Positions 1 to 9,492 of a DNA stretch of 64,000 nucleotides are shown here, piece by piece (within the stretch, counting starts at the first letter, position 1; each line of letters begins with the position of its first letter). Under the pieces are notes generated by a model that was given only the letters and a program-made list of their open reading frames with translations, was not told the origin of the DNA and did no database searches. The translations under genes were made by a program, and so were the position numbers. Source of the DNA: Deltaproteobacteria bacterium (GTDB lineage: Bacteria > Myxococcota_A > UBA796 > UBA2385); NCBI GenBank assembly GCA_016792625.1, contig JAEUKK010000121.1, forward strand, positions 1 through 64,000, written 5' to 3'.

Positions 1-1
1 G

Positions 2-2311
2 TGGGTGGCGGAGCTTGAGGGGCGCTTCCACATCCGCGCGGTGGCCATCACGTCGACCAGCGCCGCGCGGCTCGAGCGCGACCTCCCCCCGTCAACCAGC
101 GTGTTCACGGCCTTCCCGTTCACCGTGGTGAGCCTCGACTACATCAAGAGCGACCGCCGCCGCGACAACTTCCTCCACCACTGCCCGCCGCTCATCATCG
201 TCGACGAGGCGCACACCTGCGCGGCGACCACCGGCGGTCGCCACCAGCGCTACGACCTGCTGCGGGGCCTCGCCGAAACCCCCGACCGCCACGTCGTGCT
301 GCTGACCGCCACCCCGCACAGCGGCGACGACGCGGCCTTCTACCGCCTGCTCAGCCTGCTCGACCGTGCCTTCGCCGATCTGGAGCACCTCACCGGCGCG
401 CCGCGCGAGCGCCTGCGCGACCGCCTCGCCCAACACTTCGTGCAGCGGCGGCGCCAAGACATCGAGGAGTGGCAAGAGCGCGGCGCGCTCTTCCCCCGCC
501 GCGAGACCGCCGAGCTGACCTACCGCCTCAGCGGCCCCTGGGAGACCTTCTTCGACGAGGTCCTCGCCTACTGCCGGCAGGTGGTCGCCGCCGCCGCGGG
601 CGACGAGCGGCGCCAGCGGCTGTCGTTCTGGGGCACCCTCGCGCTGCTCCGCTGCGCGGCCTCGAGCCCCGCCGCCGCCGTGCTCGCCCTGCGCACCCGC
701 GCCGGGGTCGAGGACGAGGCCGACGAGCGACGGGCCCTGCTCGACCAGCTCTTTGACGGCGAGGCCGACGCCCTGAGCGCCGACGACCTCGAGCCTGCCG
801 CCGGCTTTGACGACCCGGCCCTCGCCGCGCTGGTCACCCGCGCCGCCGCCCTGGCGGGCACCGCCGGCGACCCGAAGCTGCGCATGTTGGTCGAGCACGT
901 CAAACGCCTGCTCGCCGATGGCTTCTCGCCCGTGGTCTTCTGCCGCTACATCGCCACCGCCCACTACCTGCGCCGCGCGCTGGCCGCCGCGCTCAGCGTG
1001 CGGGTCGCGGTCGTGACCGGCGAGGACGCCGCCGAGCAGCGGGCCGAGACGGTCGCCGCGCTGGCCGACGAGCCCCAGTGTGTGCTGGTGGCGACCGACT
1101 GCCTCTCTGAGGGCATCAACCTGCAGGACGCCTTTGACGCGGTGGTGCACTACGACCTCTCGTGGAACCCCACCCGCCACGAGCAGCGCGAGGGCCGCGT
1201 CGACCGTTTCGGACAGCGCAGCCCGAAGGTGCGCGCCACCCTGCTGTACGGCGAGAACAACCCGGTTGACGGCGTCGTGCTCGAGGTCATCCTGCGCAAG
1301 GCCGAGAAGATCCGCGCCGAGCTCGGCGTGCCCGTGCCCATCCCCGATGAGGGGCACACCCTGTCCCAGGCGCTGATGAAGGCGCTGCTGCTGCGCACGG
1401 GGGGCACCAGCGCCCAGCAGACCCTCCAGTTCGGGAGCTGGAGCGAGGCCCGCGACCTGGACGTCGCCTGGCGAGACGCCGCCGAGAACGCCAAGAAGAA
1501 CCACACCAAGTTCGCCCAGCGCCGGCTGCGTCCCGCCGACGTGCTGCCCGAGTGGCACCGCACGCAGGCCGCCGTGGGCGGCGCCGAAGACGTCCACCGC
1601 TTCGTCGACCGGGCGCTGGCTCGGCTCGGCTCGGGGCTTGAGGCCCGGGGCAAGGCCTTCCGCGCGCCGCTGGCCCCGCTGCCCGAAGAGGTGCGCGAGC
1701 GCCTCGACGCTGAGGGCCTCAGCGGCACGCTCACCATCGACTTCGACCACCCCCCGCGGGGCCGCGCCCGGGCGGTGCAGCGCAGCCACCCGCTGGTGGC
1801 GGTGCTGGCCGAGTCCCTGCTCGAGCGCACCCTCGCCGGCGGCGGCGAGCCCACCACCGGCGGCGGCGCCCTCGGCCGCGTGGGCTGCTGGACCACCGCG
1901 GGCGTGTCGGCGCGCACGGTCGTGGCCTTGCTGCGGCTGCGCCACCAGCTCGTGGCCTGGCGGGGCCGCACCGCTGTGCCGCTGCTGGTCGAAGAGGCGA
2001 CCGCGCTGGCCTGGGCGGGCGCGAACGGTGAGCTGCGCGGCGAGGGTGACGAGGCCCTCGCGCTGCTGCGCGCGCCGCCGGCGGGCGACCTGCCGCCGCA
2101 CGTCCGCGGCCGCATGCTCGAGCAGGCCCTGGCCGAGCTGGCGGCCCGACCCGAAGCCCTCCACAGCTTCGCCACGCGTCGCGCGCAGGCCCTGCTCGCC
2201 GACCACGAGCGGGTGCGCGCCTCTGCCCGCGCCGCAGGCCGGTACGAGGTTCACCCCCTGCTGCCGCCCGACGTCATCGCGCTGTACGTGCTCCTGCCGG
2301 TCCAAACATGA
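2..2311 (+). CDS. SNF2-family helicase, 5' end missing (DrmD-like)
   Basis: The reading frame is open from the left edge, so the N-terminus, including the Walker A motif, lies outside the window. Visible SNF2/superfamily 2 motifs are the Walker B DEAH box (VDEAH, about residue 67), motif III (LLTATPHSG), and in the second RecA domain SEGINLQ and the arginine-finger motif REGRVDRFGQ (about residues 394-405). About 320 residues follow without a domain I recognise. It begins an operon: its TGA overlaps an ATG (ATGA) of the next frame, and an Eco57I-type methylase sits two genes downstream. An SNF2 helicase next to such a methylase is the accessory pair of class 1 DISARM (DrmD/DrmMI). The core drmABC genes are not in the window, so that assignment is tentative. 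It probably translocates on DNA during phage restriction. Confidence 0.85.
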   Translation, partial: WVAELEGRFHIRAVAITSTSAARLERDLPPSTSVFTAFPFTVVSLDYIKSDRRRDNFLHHCPPLIIVDEAHTCAATTGGRHQRYDLLRGLAETPDRHVVLLTATPHSGDDAAFYRLLSLLDRAFADLEHLTGAPRERLRDRLAQHFVQRRRQDIEEWQERGALFPRRETAELTYRLSGPWETFFDEVLAYCRQVVAAAAGDERRQRLSFWGTLALLRCAASSPAAAVLALRTRAGVEDEADERRALLDQLFDGEADALSADDLEPAAGFDDPALAALVTRAAALAGTAGDPKLRMLVEHVKRLLADGFSPVVFCRYIATAHYLRRALAAALSVRVAVVTGEDAAEQRAETVAALADEPQCVLVATDCLSEGINLQDAFDAVVHYDLSWNPTRHEQREGRVDRFGQRSPKVRATLLYGENNPVDGVVLEVILRKAEKIRAELGVPVPIPDEGHTLSQALMKALLLRTGGTSAQQTLQFGSWSEARDLDVAWRDAAENAKKNHTKFAQRRLRPADVLPEWHRTQAAVGGAEDVHRFVDRALARLGSGLEARGKAFRAPLAPLPEEVRERLDAEGLSGTLTIDFDHPPRGRARAVQRSHPLVAVLAESLLERTLAGGGEPTTGGGALGRVGCWTTAGVSARTVVALLRLRHQLVAWRGRTAVPLLVEEATALAWAGANGELRGEGDEALALLRAPPAGDLPPHVRGRMLEQALAELAARPEALHSFATRRAQALLADHERVRASARAAGRYEVHPLLPPDVIALYVLLPVQT

Positions 2312-2323
2312 GCGCCGGGGTAC

Positions 2324-2359
2324 TATCGACATCCCGATACTTTTATCGAGATCCCGATA
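2324..2359. promoter_or_regulatory. Tandem palindromic operator at XRE start
   Basis: Two near-identical 16-bp boxes, TATCGACATCCCGATA (2324-2339) and TATCGAGATCCCGATA (2344-2359), lie 20 bp apart start to start. Each is itself a dyad, TATCG-N6-CGATA. The 20-bp period puts both on the same DNA face, as expected for two repressor dimers. The second box runs into the ATG at 2359, so bound protein would block initiation. The adjacent XRE regulator is the obvious ligand. This is an inference from position and symmetry. Confidence 0.7.
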
Positions 2360-3141
2360 TGTCCAAGCCCGATCCCTCGACGCCCTTGTTGGAAGCCCGC
2401 GAACGGATCGCCGCGCAGGTCCGCGCGCTGCGCCGCGCCCGGGGGTGGAGCCAAGCCGCCCTCGCCGCCCAGCTCGGCCTGTCGCAGGCCCGCCTGAGCG
2501 AGCTCGAGCGCGGCGGCGGCTCGTTCTCGGCCGAGCACCTGCTGGCCCTGGTCACGCTGTTCAACGTGCCGATCAGCGCCTTCTTGCCGCCAGCCGAGGC
2601 TGACGACGAGCTGCAGAACGCGCTCATCCGCTTCGGCGCTGCCCACTTGCGCCAGGTGCCCGGCGTGGCGCCCTCTGACCGCTACTCCACGCCCGGCGAG
2701 GCCATCTCCGCCGTCTTGCTCGGGGCGCGGGCCCCACGGTTCGTCACCGCGCTGGCGCCGGTGATCGTCGACCAGCACGAGGCCCTGCCCATCCCGGCCC
2801 TGCGGGCCCAGCTGCTCGCTGCCGGCCGCGCGCGCCGCCTGGGATGGCTGCTCGAGAACGTCCGGCTCGGCCTGGCCGCGCCCCCACCGCAGGCCGACGC
2901 CGCCTGGCGCCGCCGCGCCGCCCGCGCCGCGCTGCTGCTCGATGAGGAGCTGGCGCGCTTCCCGACGCCCGCCGAAGACGACGCGCCCGACCTCTTTGAC
3001 CCCAACATCCGCTCCGCGCAGACCCTCGCGCAGGTGTGGGAAGCCCAGGCCTCGCCCACCTCGCGGCGATGGGGGATCGTCAGCGCGCTGCAGCCCGAGG
3101 ACTTCCAGGCCGCCCTGTGGAGCGCCCATGAACCCCGTTGA
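2359..3141 (+). CDS. XRE-family HTH regulator inside the defence operon
   Basis: From the ATG at 2359 the protein has 260 residues. Residues about 9-75 form a Cro/C1-type helix-turn-helix (GWSQAALAAQLGLSQARLSE). The C-terminal ~185 residues are Ala/Leu/Arg-rich and not recognised. An alternative ATG at 2308 overlaps the helicase stop codon (ATGA) and would add 17 residues encoded across the operator; neither start has a clear Shine-Dalgarno sequence. I prefer 2359 because the upstream extension is exactly the palindromic operator. The gene overlaps the following nucleotidyltransferase gene by 14 bp, so the two are coupled. Likely roles are autorepressor of the operon and antitoxin-like partner of the next protein. 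Confidence 0.8.
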   Translation: MSKPDPSTPLLEARERIAAQVRALRRARGWSQAALAAQLGLSQARLSELERGGGSFSAEHLLALVTLFNVPISAFLPPAEADDELQNALIRFGAAHLRQVPGVAPSDRYSTPGEAISAVLLGARAPRFVTALAPVIVDQHEALPIPALRAQLLAAGRARRLGWLLENVRLGLAAPPPQADAAWRRRAARAALLLDEELARFPTPAEDDAPDLFDPNIRSAQTLAQVWEAQASPTSRRWGIVSALQPEDFQAALWSAHEPR

Positions 3142-3715
3142 GCGGCTGCTGCGCCGCCTCGATGACGCCCTGCTCGGGCAGGGCCTTGATCGGTTCACCC
3201 TGCAGATCGTCGGTTCGACCGCCCTGTTTGCCCAAAGCACCTATGTGCGCGGCACCAAAGACTGCGACGCGATGGGCGCGTGGGCGTTCCCCGACGCCCT
3301 CCGCGCGCGGCTGTTGGCCTTGGCCGGTCGGGGCACAGACCTCGCCCAACAATGCGGGGTCTACCTCGAGTTCGTGGGGCAGGGCATCCTGCTGCTGCCC
3401 GAGGCGCCGCGCTGGAACCCATGGCTCACCCTGCAGCAGATCGACGTGCAGGTGCTCGATCCCACCGACGTGGCCGTGTCCAAGCTCGCCCGCCTGCACC
3501 CCGACGACCTCCACGACATTGAGCAGCTGGCGGAGCGGGGGGTCATCACCCATGAGGCCCTGGTGCGCCGCTTTCTCAGCGCGGTGGACGCCCAGGGTTT
3601 TGGGGGCAAGGGCCACATCTTGCCCCGGGCCATCCGCAACCTCAACCAGGTCGAGCGGGACGTCTTCGTCGTGCCCGAGACCGCCATCGAGCTCCCCGAC
3701 TGGATGGACGCATGA
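3128..3715 (+). CDS. Nucleotidyltransferase-fold protein (DUF6036/AbiEii-like)
   Basis: This is a 195-residue protein starting at ATG 3128, inside the end of the XRE gene. It carries the hallmarks of the minimal nucleotidyltransferase fold: Gly29-Ser30 in VGSTALF, then the paired acidic residues Asp45 and Asp47 (TKDCDA). It also has the later VLDPTDVAVSKLARLHPDDLHD-type segment typical of DUF6036/AbiEii-related proteins, where the Lys follows a short helix and an Asp pair follows it. Family members often act as toxins that modify RNA or protein, paired with an HTH antitoxin, which fits the preceding XRE gene. Its TGA overlaps the methylase ATG (ATGA). Toxin activity is inferred; a structural or housekeeping role within the restriction system is also possible. 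Confidence 0.7.
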   Translation: MNPVERLLRRLDDALLGQGLDRFTLQIVGSTALFAQSTYVRGTKDCDAMGAWAFPDALRARLLALAGRGTDLAQQCGVYLEFVGQGILLLPEAPRWNPWLTLQQIDVQVLDPTDVAVSKLARLHPDDLHDIEQLAERGVITHEALVRRFLSAVDAQGFGGKGHILPRAIRNLNQVERDVFVVPETAIELPDWMDA

Positions 3716-6700
3716 GCGCTCGCTCCCCCCGCCGTCGCGAGGCCGTCCTCGCCTTTGACGCGCTGCACATTGAAGGCGGCCTGCTCGCCCCCGAGTGGTT
3801 GGCCCGCGCCGCCCGGCTCGACGCCCCACACCAAGCCGAGGCCGACTACCGCGTGCCCCGGGGCCTGCAGCTGCGCGACGAGATTGGCCGCGCCTGGCGC
3901 ATCGCCCAGGCCCACCACGACGACTACCGCACCGGTCTCGCCCGCAAAGCCGACCCGACCGCGCTGTCGACCCGCTTCGTGCTCGGCCTGCTGCGCGAGG
4001 TCTTCGGCTTCCGCAGCCTCGAGGTCAGCCCGCCGCTGGTGGTCGGCGACCGCAGCTGGCCCATCGGGCACGCCGCCCTGGGTGGGCGCGCGCCGGTGGT
4101 CATCGCCCCCGCAGGAGCCGGCCTCGACGCGCCACACGCCATCTTCGGCGAGGCGGGTCGCCGCCGCAGCCCCTTTGGCCTGCTGCAAGAGGCGCTCAAC
4201 GCCGCCGAGGGTGCGCTCTGGGGCCTCACCTGCGACGGCGAGCGGCTGCGGGTGGCCCGCGACAACGCGAGCCTCACCCGGCCCGCCTGGATCGAGGCCG
4301 ACCTCGCCCGCATCTTCGCCGAGGACCGCTTCGCTGACTTCACCGCGCTGTGGCTGCTCGTACACGAGAGCCGCTTCGGCCAGCCCGACGCCCGGCCCGA
4401 AGACTGCCCGCTGGAGGTCTGGCGAGAGGCCGGCCGCCAAGAGGGCACCCGGGCGCTGACCCAGCTGCGGGTCGGGGTCAAGGACGCGCTCGAGGCGCTG
4501 GGCCAGGGCTTCCTCGCCCACCCCGACAATGGTGCGCTGCGCGCCCGCCTCGAGGCTGGGCAGCTCAGCCGACGGGCGCTGTTCCAGCAGCTGTTGCGGC
4601 TGGTGTATCGCCTCATCTTCTTGCTCACCGTCGAGGAGCGCGGCCTGCTGCACCCCCCGGGCGCGAACGCCGGGGCCCTGGCGCTGTACGCCGAGGGCTA
4701 CGCGCTGCGGCGCCTGCGAGAGCGGGCGGTGCGCCGCAGCGCCCATGACCTGCACGCCGACCTGTGGGAGGCGCAGAAGATCGCCCTGCGCGCCCTCGAC
4801 AAGGGTGAGCCCCGGCTCGGCCTGCCCGCGCTCGGCGGCCTGTTCGCGGCGCGCCAGTGCCCCGACCTCGACGGCGCCAAGCTGCAGAACCGGCACCTGC
4901 TCACCGCGGTCTTCCGCCTGAGCTGGATGCGCGACCCGAGCGGGCTGTCGCGCGTGAACTGGCGCGACATGGGCCCCGAAGAGCTGGGCAGCGTCTACGA
5001 GAGCCTGCTCGAGCTCGAGCCCGAGGTCTCGGTCGCCGCCCGCCGCTTCCGCTTCTCGGACGGCGCCGCGGGCAACGCGCGCAAGACCACCGGCAGCTAC
5101 TACACCCCCGACAGCCTCGTGCAGGTGCTGCTCGACAGCGCCTTTGAGCCGGTGGTGCGCGAGACCCTTGCCGCGCACCCCGACCGCCCCGCTGAGGCCC
5201 TGCTCGCGCTGACCATCGTCGATCCGGCCTGCGGCTCGGGGCACTTCTTGCTCGCCGCGGCCCGCCGCCTCGCCGCGCACGTGGCCCGGGTCGAGGCCGA
5301 CGGCACGCCCTCGGCCGCCGACTACCGCCACGCCCTGCGCCGGGTGGTCGGCCGGTGCATCTACGGCGTGGACCTCAACCCGATGGCGGTCGAGCTCTGC
5401 ACGGTCGCCCTGTGGATGGAGGCGGTCGAGCCCGGCCTGCCGCTCGGCTTCCTCGACGCGCACATCCGCTGCGGCAACGCGCTGGTCGGCGCCACCCCTG
5501 CGCTGCTCGAAGCCGGCGTGCCTGACGACGCGTGGGCGCCCTTGGACGGCGACGACAAGAAGGTGGCCAGCGCGCTCAAGAAGCGCAACAAGGCCGAGCG
5601 CGGCGGCCAAGGCACGCTGGTCTCGGCCTGGTCCAAGGGCGGCGCCGAGGGGGCGCGCCTGCGCGAGGCGGTGCGCGCGCTCGAGGTCGCGCCCGACAGC
5701 GACGCGGCCGCCCTGGCCGAGAAAGAGGCCGCCTGGGCTGCGCTGCAGGCCTCAGACGCCTGGCGGCGCCAGCACCTCGTCGCCGACGCCTGGTGCGCGG
5801 CGTTCATGTGGCCCAAGCCCGCCGGCGGCGGCCCGGTGGTCGAGGCCGCCCCGACCGCCGGCCTGTGGCGCGACCTGCGGGAGGGCCGCGGCTCCGCCCC
5901 GCCGCTGTTGACCGAGACCACCGCCCAGCTCGCCGCGCAGCACCGCTTCTTTCACTGGCACCTCGCCTTCCCCGGGGTCTTTGAGCGGGGCGGCTTTGAT
6001 GTGGTGTTGGGCAACCCGCCTTGGGAGCAAGTGGAGCTCAGCGAGCAGGAGTTCTTTGCGACACGCAACCCCGACATCGCCAGGGCGGCCAACGCAGCAT
6101 CTCGCAAGCGCATGATCGCGAGCTTGCCAGACGACGACCCTGTCCTATGGGCCGAGTGGACAAGATCGACTAGAGAAACCAACGCACAGACTGCCTTTCA
6201 CCGAAACACTACACGATTTCCGCTCTGTGCAGTTGGTCGGGTCAATACATACGCGCTGTTTGCCGAGCTTTACCTTTCGTTGCAGTCAATGAACGGCGCT
6301 GTCGGTTGCGTCCTTCCCGCGGGAATCGCGACCGACGACAACACCAAAGCGTACTTTACGAGACTCGTTTCGGGCCAACAGCTGCGCGCGCTGTACCACT
6401 TCGAAAACGAAGAACGTGTATTCATCGGCGTGAACAACATGTTCCGCTTCGTGCTACTCTCCCTCGTCGGAACAGCTCGCCCAGTCAGATCCAGTGAACT
6501 TGTCCTGTTCGCCCGCAGTCCGGCCACACTCAATGACTCAACCCGACGGTACACGCTGTCGGCCAGGGAGTTTCGTGCAGTAAACCCGAACACCGGCACA
6601 CTGCCAACATTCCTAACCCGTCGTGATGCGGACCTAAACCTCACCATTTACATGCGCACAGGGGTACTTTGGCGAGAGGGGCCACCTGAGGAGAATCCAT

Positions 6701-7728
6701 GGGGCCTACGATTCATGCAAGGCGTCTTCAACATGGCTTCCGACTCCGACCTCTTCCGCACAGGCGAGCGCCTGCGGGCCGAAGGCTGGGACGTCGCCGG
6801 GAACTGCTTCGTGCGGGGCAGCCAGATGATGTTGCCGCTCTTCGAAGCGAAAATGGTCCACCTCCTCAACAGCCGATACGCCGGCTTCGAAAGAGCGACC
6901 CAGGCGAACTTGAACAAAGGGACGCTCCCACCCACCGACATCACCGACCTTGAACAGCCAACCTATTTAATATCCCCCCAAAGCTGGGTCACCAAAACCG
7001 AAGTAGAGGAGCGACTGCGGGGCAGATGGGACCGAGGCTGGCTTCTGGGTTGGCGAGATATCACGAACGCCCACAACGAACGCACAGTCATAGCCTCACT
7101 AATCCCCCGCGTGGCCGTCGGGCACAAGTTCCCGCTGCTGCTTCCAGCTCAACCCGCCCACCTCATCGCGTCCCTATACGCCAACCTCTGCAGCCTTACG
7201 CTCGACTACGCCGCACGTCAAAAAGTCGGAGGAACCTCCCTGACCTATTTTGTGCTCAAGCAGCTGCCCGTGCTGGCCCCCGCGGCCTACGCCCCGCCTT
7301 GCCCTTGGGACCACGCGCACAGCGTCGCCGACTGGCTGCTGCCCCGGGTGCTGGAGCTGACCTACACCGCTTGGGACCTCGAGGCCTTTGGCCGCGACGT
7401 GGGCTGGGCGGGCCCGCCCTTCCGTTGGGACGCGGACCGCCGCGCCCTGCTGCGCGCCGAGCTGGACGCGGCCTTCTTCCACCTCTACGGCCTGTCACGC
7501 GACGGCACCGACTATATCCTCGACACCTTCCCCATCGTCCGCAAGAACGACGAGAAGGCCCACGGCGAGTACCGCACCAAGCGGCTGATCCTCGAGGCCT
7601 ACGATGCGATGGCGGTCGCCGCGCGCAGCGGCCGGCCCTACAGCACGCCGCTCGACCCGCCGCCAGCGGACCCGCGCGCGGCGCACGACCCCGCCACCCG
7701 CCCCGCGTGGGCGCCGGAGCTGACATGA
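3712..7728 (+). CDS. Large Eco57I-type adenine DNA methylase (DrmMI/PglX-like)
   Basis: The 1338-residue protein carries N6-adenine methyltransferase motif I (DPACGSGHF, from about residue 504) for S-adenosylmethionine binding and catalytic motif IV NPPW (768-771). The N-terminal ~500 residues resemble the helical extension of DrmMI/PglX-type enzymes and include [13 protein letters not shown] before motif I. The C-terminal part should hold target recognition. From about base 6040 to 7255 (residues ~775-1180) codon use changes abruptly to far more A/T in third positions, then returns to GC-rich, which suggests replacement of the recognition domain by recombination. Start and stop both overlap neighbours by ATGA. 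It probably marks host DNA as self while the helicase and nucleases act on unmarked DNA. Confidence 0.85.
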   Translation: MSARSPRRREAVLAFDALHIEGGLLAPEWLARAARLDAPHQAEADYRVPRGLQLRDEIGRAWRIAQAHHDDYRTGLARKADPTALSTRFVLGLLREVFGFRSLEVSPPLVVGDRSWPIGHAALGGRAPVVIAPAGAGLDAPHAIFGEAGRRRSPFGLLQEALNAAEGALWGLTCDGERLRVARDNASLTRPAWIEADLARIFAEDRFADFTALWLLVHESRFGQPDARPEDCPLEVWREAGRQEGTRALTQLRVGVKDALEALGQGFLAHPDNGALRARLEAGQLSRRALFQQLLRLVYRLIFLLTVEERGLLHPPGANAGALALYAEGYALRRLRERAVRRSAHDLHADLWEAQKIALRALDKGEPRLGLPALGGLFAARQCPDLDGAKLQNRHLLTAVFRLSWMRDPSGLSRVNWRDMGPEELGSVYESLLELEPEVSVAARRFRFSDGAAGNARKTTGSYYTPDSLVQVLLDSAFEPVVRETLAAHPDRPAEALLALTIVDPACGSGHFLLAAARRLAAHVARVEADGTPSAADYRHALRRVVGRCIYGVDLNPMAVELCTVALWMEAVEPGLPLGFLDAHIRCGNALVGATPALLEAGVPDDAWAPLDGDDKKVASALKKRNKAERGGQGTLVSAWSKGGAEGARLREAVRALEVAPDSDAAALAEKEAAWAALQASDAWRRQHLVADAWCAAFMWPKPAGGGPVVEAAPTAGLWRDLREGRGSAPPLLTETTAQLAAQHRFFHWHLAFPGVFERGGFDVVLGNPPWEQVELSEQEFFATRNPDIARAANAASRKRMIASLPDDDPVLWAEWTRSTRETNAQTAFHRNTTRFPLCAVGRVNTYALFAELYLSLQSMNGAVGCVLPAGIATDDNTKAYFTRLVSGQQLRALYHFENEERVFIGVNNMFRFVLLSLVGTARPVRSSELVLFARSPATLNDSTRRYTLSAREFRAVNPNTGTLPTFLTRRDADLNLTIYMRTGVLWREGPPEENPWGLRFMQGVFNMASDSDLFRTGERLRAEGWDVAGNCFVRGSQMMLPLFEAKMVHLLNSRYAGFERATQANLNKGTLPPTDITDLEQPTYLISPQSWVTKTEVEERLRGRWDRGWLLGWRDITNAHNERTVIASLIPRVAVGHKFPLLLPAQPAHLIASLYANLCSLTLDYAARQKVGGTSLTYFVLKQLPVLAPAAYAPPCPWDHAHSVADWLLPRVLELTYTAWDLEAFGRDVGWAGPPFRWDADRRALLRAELDAAFFHLYGLSRDGTDYILDTFPIVRKNDEKAHGEYRTKRLILEAYDAMAVAARSGRPYSTPLDPPPADPRAAHDPATRPAWAPELT

Positions 7729-8687
7729 GCAGCGTGCACGACGGTGATTTCGAGAAATCTTGGGGAACGGGTGACGAGCAGCGCCTTGGCGGGCCCTACC
7801 TGGCATCGGTGGCCGTGATTGGACACCTCACCGGGACGCCGCAACCTCCGAACCCTAGCGGTGGTCATGTCTACGTGGTCCGACGCGTCGGCCCTCCGCT
7901 GACCACCCTGAGCGGGCGCCCCACCGACGTGATCTACATCGGCCAGGGCATTGGCGGGCGGGTGACCCAGCTTTGGTCGGGTGGTCACTCCATCCACACG
8001 AAGCTGAAGTGGGCACGAGCGGCCCACCATCGGGCGACCGGAGAGAAGCTGCATGTCACCGTCGACGTGCAGCGCGCCGACCGGCCCGAGCTGCGCGAGG
8101 TCGAGCTGCTCAACGCCTTCCTCTGGGAGCACGGCCAGATGCCGGCGCTTAACGGCCGGCACGAAGGCTGGCTGCCGCGGCGGGTGCTCAGCGCCGTGGC
8201 GGCCGAAGTGATGCGGGAGAGCAGCAGCCAAGTGAAACAGGTCACAAAGGCCGAGGACGGGCCAAGAACGCGGCTCGCCGGTTTGTCAGCGCTCTACACC
8301 GCCGTGCACTTCTACGGCACACCAAGTCAAGGCAAGTCTTGGCGGTGGCGGGGCAGCTTGCTCTGGGTGTTCCCCGAGGACTGGCGCGACGACGACACCA
8401 AAGCCGCGCTCAAGGGTGAGTTCAACGGGGAGTTCGTGCTCTTGGGCCGCCCCGACACCCCCGAGCCGAAAGGCTGGATTGACGTGCCGGCGGCCATCCT
8501 GGGCAACAACTCCTGGAAGGCGGACGTGGGCAGCGTGAAGCTGAGAAGGCTGGGGCCTTCACGGCCAGACCTGGGCACCGCCGAGCAGGGGCACGGCAGC
8601 GCCCACACCGGCAATCTCAGGGACTTGGTCGACGAGCTCACCACCAAGTGCCAAGAGTCGCTGCCGCGCAACGGTGTAGAGGGATGA
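7725..8687 (+). CDS. GIY-YIG-like nuclease-domain protein
   Basis: The protein has 320 residues, starting at the ATG that overlaps the methylase stop codon. The N-terminal half has a divergent GIY-YIG signature: HVYVV (residues 48-52) in place of GIY, IYIGQG (Tyr71-Ile-Gly73) for YIG, Arg79 eight residues after Tyr71, an acidic pair Glu125/Glu127 as candidate metal ligand, and an Asn in MPALNG. The C-terminal ~150 residues (LSALYTAVHFYGTPSQGKSW onward) are not recognised and may bind DNA or a partner. Translational coupling to the methylase suggests it is the cleaving partner of the modification enzyme. The full set of motifs supports the fold; activity is inferred. Confidence 0.7.
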   Translation: MSSVHDGDFEKSWGTGDEQRLGGPYLASVAVIGHLTGTPQPPNPSGGHVYVVRRVGPPLTTLSGRPTDVIYIGQGIGGRVTQLWSGGHSIHTKLKWARAAHHRATGEKLHVTVDVQRADRPELREVELLNAFLWEHGQMPALNGRHEGWLPRRVLSAVAAEVMRESSSQVKQVTKAEDGPRTRLAGLSALYTAVHFYGTPSQGKSWRWRGSLLWVFPEDWRDDDTKAALKGEFNGEFVLLGRPDTPEPKGWIDVPAAILGNNSWKADVGSVKLRRLGPSRPDLGTAEQGHGSAHTGNLRDLVDELTTKCQESLPRNGVEG

Positions 8688-8721
8688 CCACCCCCACGTC
8701 CCCCGCGCTACGGCGGCCCCG

Positions 8722-9492
8722 ATGAGCGCCCCGCTGCCGCTCATCGCGCGCACTCGGCTCGAGAAGGCCGCGCACGACAACGGCTTCGACCGCCCGGCCG
8801 GCGAGGACGGAGCCTGGCTCATCTTCGACAGCAGCCACGCGCCCGGGCGGCTCTGGCTGACCGTCTGGGCGGGAGCGCACCCGGTCGCCGCCTTCTCGCA
8901 CCCGGGCGTGGCGCGCGCCCTGACCGACCACGGCGTGGCGGTCACCCACCCCGTGCCCGCCGAGGCCGTCGGCGCGCGCAGCGTGACCGGCTACGACCAG
9001 CTTCACGCGCTGCTGCGTCGGGCCGCGCTGCTGGCCCGCACCCTGCCCGACGCCCTCTGGGAGCGCTACGAGGCGCAGACCGCCGCGCTGCCCAAGACCA
9101 CTGAGGCAGAGCGCCTCGTGGTGCAGCGGGTCGGCCAAGACGTGTTCCGCCAGGGCCTGCTCGACCTCTGGGGCGGGCGCTGCGCCCTGAGCGGCCTCGC
9201 CGTCCCCGCCCTCCTGCGGGCGAGCCACGCCAAGCCCTGGAAGGACTGCGCGAACGACCAAGAGCGCCTCGACGCCCACAACGGCCTGCTGCTCGCCGCC
9301 CACCTCGACGCCGCCTTTGACGCGGGGCTCATCACTGTTGAGGATGATGGGCGGGTCGTCGTTTCGGCGAAGCTCGATGGGGAGGCGCGCGGGATTCTGG
9401 GGCTCGCCGGCCCCGCGCGGGTGCGCGGGCTGGCGGCGGGGCACCGGGTGTACCTGGCGTGGCACCGGGAGCGGGTGTTTGAGGGGGGGTGA
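8722..9492 (+). CDS. HNH endonuclease (HNH_2-like)
   Basis: This 256-residue protein has a C-terminal HNH domain of the PF13391 (HNH_2) type: Cys154 in RCALSG, His169 in RASHAKPW, Asn187 in HNGLLL, followed by DAAFDAGLITV. The N-terminal ~130 residues form an uncharacterised domain that could sense DNA or a modification. It follows the GIY-YIG gene by 34 bp on the same strand and closes the operon, after which base composition drops. HNH_2 proteins are common beside methylases in defence loci and cut DNA. Its substrate here is unknown. Confidence 0.85.
   Translation: MSAPLPLIARTRLEKAAHDNGFDRPAGEDGAWLIFDSSHAPGRLWLTVWAGAHPVAAFSHPGVARALTDHGVAVTHPVPAEAVGARSVTGYDQLHALLRRAALLARTLPDALWERYEAQTAALPKTTEAERLVVQRVGQDVFRQGLLDLWGGRCALSGLAVPALLRASHAKPWKDCANDQERLDAHNGLLLAAHLDAAFDAGLITVEDDGRVVVSAKLDGEARGILGLAGPARVRGLAAGHRVYLAWHRERVFEGG

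Noticed and set aside
92..2332. Long antisense open frame across the helicase, and similar ones across most of the window
   Set aside because: GC-rich genes leave stop-free antisense frames. These lack recognisable domains and ribosome-binding sites, and lie opposite genes with clear families.
2..9492. Calling the first operon complete class 1 DISARM
   Set aside because: DrmA, DrmB and DrmC are not visible, and the two nuclease genes do not match the canonical order.
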